From NCBI GenBank assembly GCA_937983085.1, contig CALJKZ010000506.1, positions 1 to 5,763 of the forward strand: DNA of 5,763 nucleotides. Reading direction: 5' to 3'. The notes beneath the pieces were generated by a model. It made no database searches, was not told the DNA's origin, and saw only the letters and a list, made by a program, of their open reading frames with translations. The stretch is from an uncultured Gemmatimonadales bacterium (lineage in GTDB: Bacteria; Gemmatimonadota; Gemmatimonadetes; Longimicrobiales; Gaopeijiaceae). Of the stretch, positions 1 to 5,625 are shown piece after piece. A program made the translations under genes and the position numbers. Positions within the stretch are counted from its first letter, which is position 1. The number at the start of each line of letters is the position of its first letter.

Positions 1-173
1 ACGACCGATCGATCCCCCAGGCCGTCCTGGGGGATCGAAACACTTTGGGTGCGGCGGTGGGATTCGCCCGGCTTTCAGCCGTGGCGGTCACCGACGACGC
101 ACTCGCGGATCGACTTGTGGCCGAGCTGGAGACGGCCGGGCACGAGCGCGGAAGCGACGCAGTGGAGGCGTAA
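1..173 (+). CDS. ylxQ: YlxQ-like L7Ae-family RNA-binding protein, C-terminal end (5' partial)
   Basis: This open frame enters from the left edge (codons in phase from position 3) and ends at TAA 171-173, leaving 56 residues. The segment GDRNTLGAAVG followed by VAVTDDALADRL matches the end of the small L7Ae/L30e/Gadd45-fold proteins of the YlxQ type, which typically have a glycine-containing helix start (LG..G) and then a hydrophobic strand ending in VTD. These proteins bind RNA, probably kink-turn-like structures, and are commonly encoded between nusA and infB, which is the position seen here. The last ~15 residues (after AELE) look like an unstructured tail. Because the N-terminus is outside the window, I cannot tell whether it is a stand-alone YlxQ or the C-terminal part of a YlxR-YlxQ fusion. 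The TAA is 7 nt before the infB ATG, so the two are almost certainly co-transcribed. The family call is by sequence resemblance plus position. Confidence -1.
   Translation, partial: DRSIPQAVLGDRNTLGAAVGFARLSAVAVTDDALADRLVAELETAGHERGSDAVEA
9..38 (+). repeat. Perfect 13-bp inverted repeat (hairpin) inside ylxQ
   Basis: Positions 9-21 (TCGATCCCCCAGG) are perfectly complementary to 26-38 (CCTGGGGGATCGA), separated by the 4-nt loop CCGT. The hairpin lies wholly inside the ylxQ reading frame and is not followed by a T-tract, so it is not a standard intrinsic terminator. The repeat is certain; whether the RNA hairpin has any function is unknown. Confidence -1.
164..168 (+). promoter_or_regulatory. 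Ribosome binding site of infB
   Basis: GGAGG at 164-168 lies in the last codons of ylxQ, 12 nt before the ATG at 181. The spacing is somewhat long, but it is the only good Shine-Dalgarno match nearby. It supports the 181 start over the in-frame GTG at 49, and its place inside ylxQ suggests translational coupling. Confidence -1.
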
Positions 174-180
174 CGAAGAC

Positions 181-2844
181 ATGCAGGTATTCGAACTAGC
201 GGACGACCTGAAGGTCGATGCCGACTCTTTGATCGCCCTCCTCCGCCACATGGGGATTCCCGTGTCGGACGAGGACGCGACGATCACGGATGGGCAGATG
301 GCCAAGGTTCTCGCGAAAGTCGAGCGCGAGCGACGGGCGGGTCACAAGGACCCGGCCGAAGCCATCCGTGCGGCCATGGAGGAAGCGGCACCTTCCGCTC
401 CCCGTCGTCGTCGCCGTCGCCGCAGGGCCGAGCCCGAGCCGGAAGCGTCCGAGTCCGAGGACGAAGCCGACGATGAAGAGTCCGAGGAGGAGATGCCCTC
501 CGATGAAGCCGGCGACGCGGACGACGAATCAGAGGACGACGCCGAAGTCGACGAGGTCACCGCCGAGGACGAGGCGGAGGACGTCGACGAGGAAGAGGAA
601 GAGCCCGTCGCCGAAGAGGAGGACGAGGCGGAGGCCGAAGCCGACGACGAGCCCGAGGCCGAGTCCGACGAGCCCGACGCCGAGGTCGACGACGAGGCCC
701 CCGAGGCCGTGGAGGAAGCCAAGGAAGATGCCGCTGCGGAGCGCCCCGCGCCTGCCCGAGCCGGGCAGCCCGACGGGCCCGTGCGTACGATCCGACGGCC
801 GGCTCCGGCTCCTGCCGCCAGCGCAGGACCCGGGGGTCAGGTCCGCATTCAGGCCGAGGGCTACACCTCCGACGGACGGCGTCAGCGCAAGGACCGCAAG
901 AAGGGCAAACGACGCGGTGGCGTCGACCAGGACGCGGTGCAGGAGAACATCCAGCGCGTCATGGCGGAGATCAAAGGCGGAGGCAAGAAGAAGCGAAAGA
1001 AGGGCCGTCGCATGTCCGCCGAGGAGCAGGAGGCCCAGGAACAGGAGATCCAGGAGCAAGAGGAGCGGGAACGCCGCACCGTCCGGGTCAACGAGTTCCT
1101 CACGGTTGCCGAGCTCGCCGAGCTGGTGGACGTCTCGTCCACCGAGATCATCGGGTCGGCCTTCAAGAACCTCGGCCTCATGGTCACCATCAACCAGCGG
1201 CTGGACTTCGACCAGATCGAATTGCTGCTGGACGAGTTCAACTACACGGCGGAGCGTGAGGAGGAGTACGTCTCCGACGCCGAGGTGGAGGAGGAGGACG
1301 ACGACGCGCCGGAGGATCTGAAGCCCCGATCGCCGGTGGTCACCGTCATGGGTCACGTCGACCACGGAAAGACGCTCCTCCTGGACCGCATCCGCGAAAC
1401 CAACGTCGTGGCGGGCGAGGCGGGTGGTATCACCCAGCACATCGGTGCGTACCACGTCGAACTCGAGAGCGGAAAGAGCCTGACGTTCCTCGACACGCCG
1501 GGTCACGCGGCCTTCACGGCCATGCGTGCCCGCGGCGCCGACGTCACGGACATCGTCATCCTCATCGTGGCGGCCGACGACTCGGTAATGCCACAGACCA
1601 TCGAGGCCATCAGCCACGCCAAGAACGCCGGCGTGCCCATGATCGTCGCGGTGAACAAGATCGACCTGCCTGCCGCCGACCCCATGCGGGTCAAGCAGGA
1701 GCTCCTCCAGCACTCCGTCAACGTCGAGGACTTCGGTGGCGATGTGCTGGTGGCGGAGATCTCGGCGAAGACGGGGCAGGGGATCGACGATCTCCTGGAC
1801 AAGGTGCTCCTTCAGGCCGAGCTCCTCGAGCTCACGGCCAACCCGGACCGCGATGCGGTGGGTACCGTCATCGAGGCCCAGCTCGATCAGGGGAAGGGCG
1901 CCGTGGCCACGGTGCTCGTGCAGAAGGGCACGCTACGCGTGGGCGACTCCTTCATCGTCGGTCTGTACGACGGTCGCGTGAAGGCGCTCCTCGACGAGCG
2001 TGGCCACTCCGTGGACGAGGCCGGCCCGGCCGTGCCCGTCCAGGTCCTCGGCGCGGGAGGCGTCCCGCAGGCTGGAGACACCTTCCAGGCCATGGCCGCC
2101 GACCAGGCGGCCGAGATCGCCACGAACCGCCAACGCCTCGACCGCGAGAAGCAGCTCCGCGTTCGGGAGCGCGGCCTCAAGCTCGGGGACTTCGGTGCCT
2201 TGGTGGAGGCCGGGCAGGTGTCGAACCTGCCCCTCGTCATCAAGGGTGACGTGGACGGATCGGTTCAGGCCCTGTCCGACGCACTAGAGAAGCTGGGCAC
2301 GAGCGAGGTGCAGGTGGAGGTGATCCACCGGGGCGTCGGCGCCATCAACGAGTCCGACGTGCTCCTGGCCCAGACCTCGGGCGCTGTCATCATCGGGTTC
2401 CGGGTGCGCCCGCAGACGGCCGCCCGCCAGCAGGCGGAACGTGAGGATGTGGACATCCACGTCTACGACGTGATCTACGAGGCGGTCGACGAGGTCACGG
2501 CGGCCCTCGAGGGCATGCTGGCGCCCGAGAAGCGCGAGACCATCGAAGGGACCGCCGAGGTTCGGGAGGTCTTCAAGGTGTCAAAGGTGGGGACCATCGC
2601 AGGCTGCTACGTCTCCGAGGGCCGCATCGACCGGAAGGGCCATGCCCGCCTCATCCGAGACGGTGTGGTCGTTTACGACGGGGAGATCGGGTCGTTGAAG
2701 CGCTTCAAGGACGACGTGAAGGAAGTCCGGGAAGGATTCGAGTGCGGAATCGGCATCCAGAACTTCAACGACATCAAGGTCGGCGACCTCATCGAGTGCT
2801 ACACCGTCGAAGAGGTCGCGCGGACGCTGGCGAGCTCGGCCTGA
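181..2844 (+). CDS. infB: Translation initiation factor IF-2
   Basis: IF-2 is the GTPase that delivers initiator fMet-tRNA to the 30S subunit and promotes subunit joining. From ATG 181 the protein has 887 residues, at the long end for the family because of its N-terminal region. An IF2_N-like module (about 1-52, MQVFELADDL...) is followed by eight arginines (75-82), an acidic linker (84-183, about 60% D/E), a Pro/Ala stretch, basic patches (233-245 and 269-277), a short E/Q-rich probable coiled coil (281-299) and a second IF2_N-like module (about 300-360). The G domain is complete: G1 GHVDHGKT (391-398), G2 GGITQHIG (415-422), G3 DTPGH (438-442), G4 NKID (492-495), G5 SAK (528-530). Domain II (~559-650), domain III (~684-790, KGDVDGSVQAL) and the fMet-tRNA-binding domain IV (~801-885, KVGTIAGCYV, GSLKRFKDDV) follow. 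I chose ATG 181 because family homology begins there; the extension from GTG 49 overlaps ylxQ and resembles nothing. Residue 399, after GKT, is Leu where Ser/Thr is usual. The identification is certain. Confidence -1.
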   Translation: MQVFELADDLKVDADSLIALLRHMGIPVSDEDATITDGQMAKVLAKVERERRAGHKDPAEAIRAAMEEAAPSAPRRRRRRRRAEPEPEASESEDEADDEESEEEMPSDEAGDADDESEDDAEVDEVTAEDEAEDVDEEEEEPVAEEEDEAEAEADDEPEAESDEPDAEVDDEAPEAVEEAKEDAAAERPAPARAGQPDGPVRTIRRPAPAPAASAGPGGQVRIQAEGYTSDGRRQRKDRKKGKRRGGVDQDAVQENIQRVMAEIKGGGKKKRKKGRRMSAEEQEAQEQEIQEQEERERRTVRVNEFLTVAELAELVDVSSTEIIGSAFKNLGLMVTINQRLDFDQIELLLDEFNYTAEREEEYVSDAEVEEEDDDAPEDLKPRSPVVTVMGHVDHGKTLLLDRIRETNVVAGEAGGITQHIGAYHVELESGKSLTFLDTPGHAAFTAMRARGADVTDIVILIVAADDSVMPQTIEAISHAKNAGVPMIVAVNKIDLPAADPMRVKQELLQHSVNVEDFGGDVLVAEISAKTGQGIDDLLDKVLLQAELLELTANPDRDAVGTVIEAQLDQGKGAVATVLVQKGTLRVGDSFIVGLYDGRVKALLDERGHSVDEAGPAVPVQVLGAGGVPQAGDTFQAMAADQAAEIATNRQRLDREKQLRVRERGLKLGDFGALVEAGQVSNLPLVIKGDVDGSVQALSDALEKLGTSEVQVEVIHRGVGAINESDVLLAQTSGAVIIGFRVRPQTAARQQAEREDVDIHVYDVIYEAVDEVTAALEGMLAPEKRETIEGTAEVREVFKVSKVGTIAGCYVSEGRIDRKGHARLIRDGVVVYDGEIGSLKRFKDDVKEVREGFECGIGIQNFNDIKVGDLIECYTVEEVARTLASSA
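998..1014 (+). promoter_or_regulatory. Possible internal ribosome binding site and start within infB
   Basis: AGAAGG (998-1003) lies 8 nt before an in-frame ATG (1012-1014, Met278 of IF-2). Initiation here would give a 610-residue protein that begins just before the second IF2_N module and lacks the acidic and basic linker. Enterobacterial IF-2 is known to have shorter forms from internal starts, which makes the idea plausible. However, this segment is purine-rich anyway because it encodes a Lys/Arg run, so the match may be incidental. Confidence -1.
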
Positions 2845-2890
2845 CCGGAGGCGGAGATCCGACCCCTGGGGTCATGGCGTCCGCTCCGGT
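2844..2890 (+). repeat. Nested inverted repeats in the infB-ylxP gap
   Basis: The outer stem begins at the last base of the infB stop codon. Positions 2844-2850 (ACCGGAG) pair with 2884-2890 (CTCCGGT), and after one bulged G (2851), 2852-2855 (CGGA) pair with 2880-2883 (TCCG), making 11 bp. Within the loop, 2861-2866 (GACCCC) and 2868-2873 (GGGGTC) form a second palindrome. No T-run follows, so this does not look like an intrinsic terminator. An mRNA-stabilising or processing structure is possible but is inference. Confidence -1.
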
Positions 2891-2910
2891 GGCGTGGGCT
2901 CGTGCCGTCT

Positions 2911-2914
2911 GGAG
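2911..2914 (+). promoter_or_regulatory. Ribosome binding site that decides the ylxP start
   Basis: GGAG at 2911-2914 is 6 nt before GTG 2921. This is good spacing for 2921 and argues against the upstream in-frame GTG at 2894. Confidence -1.
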
Positions 2915-2920
2915 ATCCCA

Positions 2921-3202
2921 GTGATCGTGGCGTCCCAGACGTGGGAGCTCTCCATTCCCGGCTGCGCTTCCCTCAAGGAGAAGCGCGCCGTGGTGCGCTC
3001 CATGCGGGATCGGTTGAGGTCCAAGTACAACGTCTCCGTGGCGGAAACGGGACTCCAGGATGTCCACGCCCGGGCCGAACTCTCCATCGCCATCGTGACC
3101 ACCGACCGACGTCAGGCCATGTCCATCCTCGACAAGACCGACCAGTTCGTCGAGTCGCTGGGGACGGCGGTCATCGTGCGTGTCGACCGGGACCTTCCGT
3201 GA
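2921..3202 (+). CDS. ylxP: YlxP-family protein (DUF503)
   Basis: This 93-residue protein belongs to the DUF503/YlxP family, small proteins of about 90-100 residues with no firmly established biochemical role, usually found beside infB and rbfA. The family hallmarks are visible: an N-terminal strand (SQTWELSIPG), the conserved SLKEKR motif (about residues 17-22) leading into a helix (VVRSMRDRLRSKYNVSVAE), the QDVHARAELSIAIV strand, and a C-terminal helix with the hydrophobic end VIVRVDRDLP. I set the start at GTG 2921 because a GGAG precedes it at good spacing and homology begins within a few residues. GTG 2894 would add nine residues without family resemblance, and GTG 2927 is a third option. 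TGA 3200-3202 is 22 nt before rbfA. A role in ribosome or RNA metabolism is inferred from the neighbours only. Confidence -1.
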   Translation: MIVASQTWELSIPGCASLKEKRAVVRSMRDRLRSKYNVSVAETGLQDVHARAELSIAIVTTDRRQAMSILDKTDQFVESLGTAVIVRVDRDLP

Positions 3203-3211
3203 CCGGATCGC

Positions 3212-3215
3212 GGAG
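3212..3215 (+). promoter_or_regulatory. Ribosome binding site that decides the rbfA start
   Basis: GGAG at 3212-3215 is 9 nt before ATG 3225. It favours this start over an in-frame GTG at 3180 that would overlap ylxP by 23 nt. Confidence -1.
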
Positions 3216-3224
3216 AATGTCGGC

Positions 3225-3614
3225 ATGAGCAAGCGGCTGGCCCGCCTCAACGAGCAGCTCAAGCGGGAGCTTTCGGAGCTCATCCGCAGCGAGGTTCGCG
3301 ATCCCCGCGTGGGAATCGTCACCATCACGGGTGTCGATACGGCCCGGGACCTGGGATCGGCTCGGATCTTCGTCCGCGCCGTGAATGACGACGCCCTCCC
3401 CGAGATGCTCGAGGGCCTCCATGCCGCCGCTCCCTTCCTCCGGTCGCGGCTCGGTCAGTTCCTGCACATCCGAAAGGTGCCCGAGCTACGCTTCCAGGCA
3501 GACCGGTCCCTGGAGGGGGCGCGCCGCATCGAGGAAGTGCTGTCGGAGGTCCTCCCCGACGGCGACGAACCCCCCGGCGAAGGGGACGCCGACGCTCCTG
3601 CGGACGGCGGCTGA
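3225..3614 (+). CDS. rbfA: 30S ribosome-binding factor RbfA
   Basis: RbfA is a single KH-type-II-domain protein that binds the immature 30S subunit near the 5' helix region of 16S rRNA and is needed for late processing and cold adaptation. The 129 residues compare with 133 in E. coli. Visible family features are the N-terminal helix (RLARLNEQLKRELSELI), the RDPRVG..TITGV strand segment (about 26-38), the LGSARIFV strand, and the diagnostic LRSRLGQFLHIRKVPELRF block (about 70-88) followed by DRSLEGARRIEEVL. The last ~20 residues (PDGDEPPGEGDADAPADGG) form an acidic Gly/Pro tail, which often varies between species. ATG 3225 was chosen because of its GGAG and because the upstream in-frame residues do not resemble RbfA. 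The TGA (3612-3614) is only 4 nt before the truB GTG. Confidence -1.
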   Translation: MSKRLARLNEQLKRELSELIRSEVRDPRVGIVTITGVDTARDLGSARIFVRAVNDDALPEMLEGLHAAAPFLRSRLGQFLHIRKVPELRFQADRSLEGARRIEEVLSEVLPDGDEPPGEGDADAPADGG

Positions 3615-3618
3615 ACCG

Positions 3619-4539
3619 GTGGGCGACGGGGACTACGTTCTGCCGGTAGCGAAGCCGGTGGGGCCCACCTCCCACGACGTGGTGGCCATGGCGCGACGGA
3701 GCCTCGGAACGCGCCGAGTCGGTCACACGGGAACGCTGGACCCCTTCGCGTCGGGACTCCTCGTTCTGTGCATCGGTCGCGCGACCCGACTCGCCGAGTA
3801 CCTCTCCGGGCTCGACAAGCACTACGTGGCCGAGGCGCGGCTGGGCGTCACCACCGACACGCTCGACCGGGAGGGCGTCGTCGTGAGCGAGCACGAGGGG
3901 TGGCAATCGCTGGACGAGGACGCGGTACGCGCCGGCCTGCGATCCTTCGTGGGCGACCTGGAACAGGTCCCTCCCCAGTACTCGGCCAAGAAGGTCGATG
4001 GAGAGGCCATGCACCGGAAAGCCCGCCGAGGCGAGTCCGTCGATCTCGCGCCGGTCCCGGTGCGGGTTCATTCGCTCGAACTCCTCCGGTACGAGGCTCC
4101 CGACGTCGAGTTCGCCGTTCACTGCTCGACCGGTACGTACGTGCGGGCCCTGGCCCGTGACCTGGGCGAGGTACTCGGAGTCGGGGCACATCTGACGGCC
4201 TTGCACCGGACGAGGGTCGGCGGCTTCGACGTCGCCGACGCCCTCTCCGTCGACGACCTCGGATCTGCTGCTTCCGTAGCGGCTCGACGCGTGTCGCCTC
4301 TCGAGGCCTTGTCCCATTGGACGACGGTTCGCGTGGAAGGGGAGGAGGCCGAGCGACTGCGCCACGGCCAACGCGTCCGCGTGGAGGCGCCCCTACCCGT
4401 CGGCGGGGTGCGCGAAGCCGACGAGGCGGAAGCTGGGTCCGGGGAAGGTCTCGTCGCCGTCGCCCATGAAGACGACCTGGTCGCGGTGGCCCGCTTCGAG
4501 AACGGGGTGCTCAAGCCCGCCAAGGTGTTTCCGGCATGA
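3619..4539 (+). CDS. truB: tRNA pseudouridine-55 synthase TruB
   Basis: TruB isomerises U55 in the T-loop of nearly all tRNAs to pseudouridine and also acts as a tRNA chaperone. The 306 residues compare with 314 in E. coli. The catalytic aspartate is D41 in GHTGTLDPFASG (35-46). Other conserved parts are KPVGPTSHDVV (12-22), the active-site tyrosine region KHYVAEARLG (67-76, Y69) with TDTLDREG after it, QVPPQYSAKKVDG (116-128), and CSTGTYVRALARDLG (169-183), with R176 matching the conserved active-site arginine. The C-terminus (~235-306) is the PUA-like RNA-binding region and carries a short Glu/Ala/Gly insert (about 270-280). The start is GTG 3619, 4 nt after the rbfA stop. The frame is open upstream but only over rbfA, and no clear Shine-Dalgarno is present, so translation probably depends on ribosomes finishing rbfA. 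The usual LD before KP in motif I reads VA here. The function is secure; the exact start is less so. Confidence -1.
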   Translation: MGDGDYVLPVAKPVGPTSHDVVAMARRSLGTRRVGHTGTLDPFASGLLVLCIGRATRLAEYLSGLDKHYVAEARLGVTTDTLDREGVVVSEHEGWQSLDEDAVRAGLRSFVGDLEQVPPQYSAKKVDGEAMHRKARRGESVDLAPVPVRVHSLELLRYEAPDVEFAVHCSTGTYVRALARDLGEVLGVGAHLTALHRTRVGGFDVADALSVDDLGSAASVAARRVSPLEALSHWTTVRVEGEEAERLRHGQRVRVEAPLPVGGVREADEAEAGSGEGLVAVAHEDDLVAVARFENGVLKPAKVFPA

Positions 4540-5477
4540 CGGCCGCGGTGCGGTGGGCGTATCCACCGGGCATCCCGTCGGATCGTGGGACGGTGGTCAC
4601 GGTGGGGACCTTCGACGGAGTCCACTTGGGGCACTGGATGGTCCTGCAGGAGATCCGCCGGAGGGCGGAGGAGACCGGGCGGCGCAGCGTCCTCGTGACC
4701 TTCGATCCCCACCCCCTCAGGATCGTCCGACCCGAGCATGCGCCTCTCTCCCTCACCACACCTGTGGAGAAGAAGGAGATCCTGGCCGAGAGCGGCCTCG
4801 ACTACGCCGTCTTCCTCAGCTTCACCCACGCCCTCTCCCGCTACGAGCCGCGTCGCTTCGTGGAGGAGATCCTCGTGGGTCGGCTGGGTGTCGCCGAGCT
4901 GGTCATCGGATACGACCACGGTTTTGGACGGGACCGGGAAGGGAACTCGGAGTCCCTCGAGGCCATGGGCAGGGAGTTGGGGTTCGCCGTCGACGTGGTG
5001 GCGCCGGTATCCGTCGACGGCGACGCCATCTCGTCCTCCCGAATCCGCTCCCTGATCCAGGCGGGGGCGATGGCGGAGGCCCGCGCGTGCCTGGGTCGAC
5101 CGTATTCCATCCGCGGAGTGGTGGTCCGGGGAGAGGGGAGGGGCAAGGGCCTGGGCTTTCCCACCGCCAACCTCATGGTGGCGGAGAGCGACAAGCTCGT
5201 TCCGCCTCAGGGGATCTACGCCGTTCGAGGCGTGCTCCGAAGCGGCACCTATGCCGGAGCCCTGCATCTCGGGCCCCGACCGACGTTCAAGGGTTCTCCT
5301 CCCACCATCGAGCTTCACCTCATGGACTTCGACGCCGACATCTACGGGGAAGAGGTGCGCGTGGACTTCGTGGAGCACATCCGCGAGATCTCGCCCTTCA
5401 CCACCGTGGACGCTCTGGTGGAGCAGATCCGCAAGGACGTGGATCGGGCACGAGAGGTTCTGGCGGCCGACGGCTAG
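4536..5477 (+). CDS. ribF: Bifunctional riboflavin kinase / FAD synthetase RibF
   Basis: RibF phosphorylates riboflavin to FMN and adenylylates FMN to FAD in the cytoplasm. The 313 residues match the usual bacterial two-domain enzyme. The N-terminal FAD synthetase domain (nucleotidyltransferase fold) shows GTFDGVHLGH (24-33, with the HxGH signature 30-33), FDPHP (56-60), GYDHGFG (125-131) and ISSSRIR (165-171). The C-terminal flavokinase domain shows GKGLGFPTANL (203-213), the G.RPTF block, and IELHL (258-262) with the likely catalytic base E259, then the terminal helix DALVEQIRKD. ATG 4536 overlaps the truB stop as ATGA, and AAGGTG (4522-4527) lies 8 nt before it, so translation is likely coupled to truB. 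All key motifs are intact, so it should be active in both steps. It has no direct role in translation, but the truB-ribF-rpsO arrangement is common in bacteria. Confidence -1.
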   Translation: MTAAVRWAYPPGIPSDRGTVVTVGTFDGVHLGHWMVLQEIRRRAEETGRRSVLVTFDPHPLRIVRPEHAPLSLTTPVEKKEILAESGLDYAVFLSFTHALSRYEPRRFVEEILVGRLGVAELVIGYDHGFGRDREGNSESLEAMGRELGFAVDVVAPVSVDGDAISSSRIRSLIQAGAMAEARACLGRPYSIRGVVVRGEGRGKGLGFPTANLMVAESDKLVPPQGIYAVRGVLRSGTYAGALHLGPRPTFKGSPPTIELHLMDFDADIYGEEVRVDFVEHIREISPFTTVDALVEQIRKDVDRAREVLAADG

Positions 5478-5547
5478 TCCCGTTCACGCGGTGCCCCCCC
5501 GTAGACGCAAGTCCATGGTTTACCTAGGTTTCTAGGCTGATAACCGA
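5478..5547 (+). other. Intergenic stretch after ribF; small hairpin, no convincing promoter
   Basis: This stretch is richer in A/T than the genes around it, mainly at 5511-5545. It contains a run of seven C (5494-5500) and a small inverted repeat, CCTAG (5523-5527) / CTAGG (5532-5536) with a GTTT loop; GGTT (5517-5520) and AACC (5542-5545) can extend it across an internal loop. A rpsO promoter could lie here, but the best -35-like (TTTACC, 5519-5524) and -10-like (GATAAC, 5539-5544) boxes are only 14 bp apart, too close for a normal sigma-70 promoter. I therefore do not call one. Confidence -1.
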
Positions 5548-5574
5548 AGGGCGCCCAGCGCGTCCTGCCTTTTT
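5548..5574 (+). terminator. Probable intrinsic terminator between ribF and rpsO
   Basis: AGGGCGC (5548-5554) pairs with GCGTCCT (5560-5566), a 7-bp stem with one G-U pair and a 5-nt loop (CCAGC). After GCC comes a run of five T (5570-5574). The order GC-rich stem then T-run fits a rho-independent terminator for the upstream operon. The 3-nt spacer and short T-run suggest that it is moderate or leaky. If rpsO is transcribed from upstream of this point, it could act as an attenuator instead. Confidence -1.
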
Positions 5575-5625
5575 CGCTTCCCTTGTAGCGAGTGACTCTC
5601 GAGGAGGCACGACCGATGCCGGTCG
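5575..5625 (+). promoter_or_regulatory. rpsO leader with start codon in a hairpin loop; candidate S15 autoregulatory site
   Basis: A strong Shine-Dalgarno, GAGGAGG (5601-5607), is 8 nt before ATG 5616. CGACCG (5610-5615) is perfectly complementary to CGGTCG (5620-5625), a 6-bp hairpin whose 4-nt loop ATGC contains the start codon. CTTCC (5577-5581) can pair with GGAGG (5603-5607) with one G-U pair, giving a possible Shine-Dalgarno-sequestering fold. CGCT (5575-5578) can instead pair with AGCG (5587-5590). S15 is known to repress its own mRNA in several bacteria by binding structured leaders around the start codon. The base pairing is seen in the sequence; regulation by S15 is inferred, and I did not recognise a known S15 leader class. 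Confidence -1.

Noticed and set aside
49..180. N-terminal extension of infB from GTG 49
   Set aside because: The 44 added residues overlap the ylxQ frame, look like out-of-frame GC-rich translation, and resemble no IF-2. Homology and a GGAGG support ATG 181.
342..722. Antisense Ser-rich open frame opposite the IF-2 acidic linker
   Set aside because: The Ser/Ala repeats are the mirror of GAG/GAC-rich codons on the + strand, not a real protein.
290..1321. Second + strand frame through the infB linker (343 codons, Arg/Pro/Ser-rich)
   Set aside because: It is a +1 shadow of the acidic linker. The composition is entirely explained by shifted reading of the IF-2 codons.
529..1713. Long antisense open frame (394 codons) opposite infB
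   Set aside because: It is opposite a certain gene and is opened by GC-rich third positions. The predicted product is Leu/Val/Gly-rich low complexity with no family resemblance.
4119..5378. Antisense open frame (419 codons) opposite truB and ribF
   Set aside because: It spans two well-supported genes, shows no recognisable motif, and fits the expected shadow effect in GC-rich DNA. The same applies to the antisense frame at 3325-4371.
5494..5500. Run of seven C after ribF as a frameshift or sequencing-error site
   Set aside because: It lies outside coding sequence, 17 nt past an intact ribF stop, so it has no effect on any gene call.
5502..5544. sigma-70-like promoter for rpsO
   Set aside because: The candidate boxes (TAGACG, TTTACC, GATAAC, TAGGTT) are weak or wrongly spaced. 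None could be supported from sequence alone.
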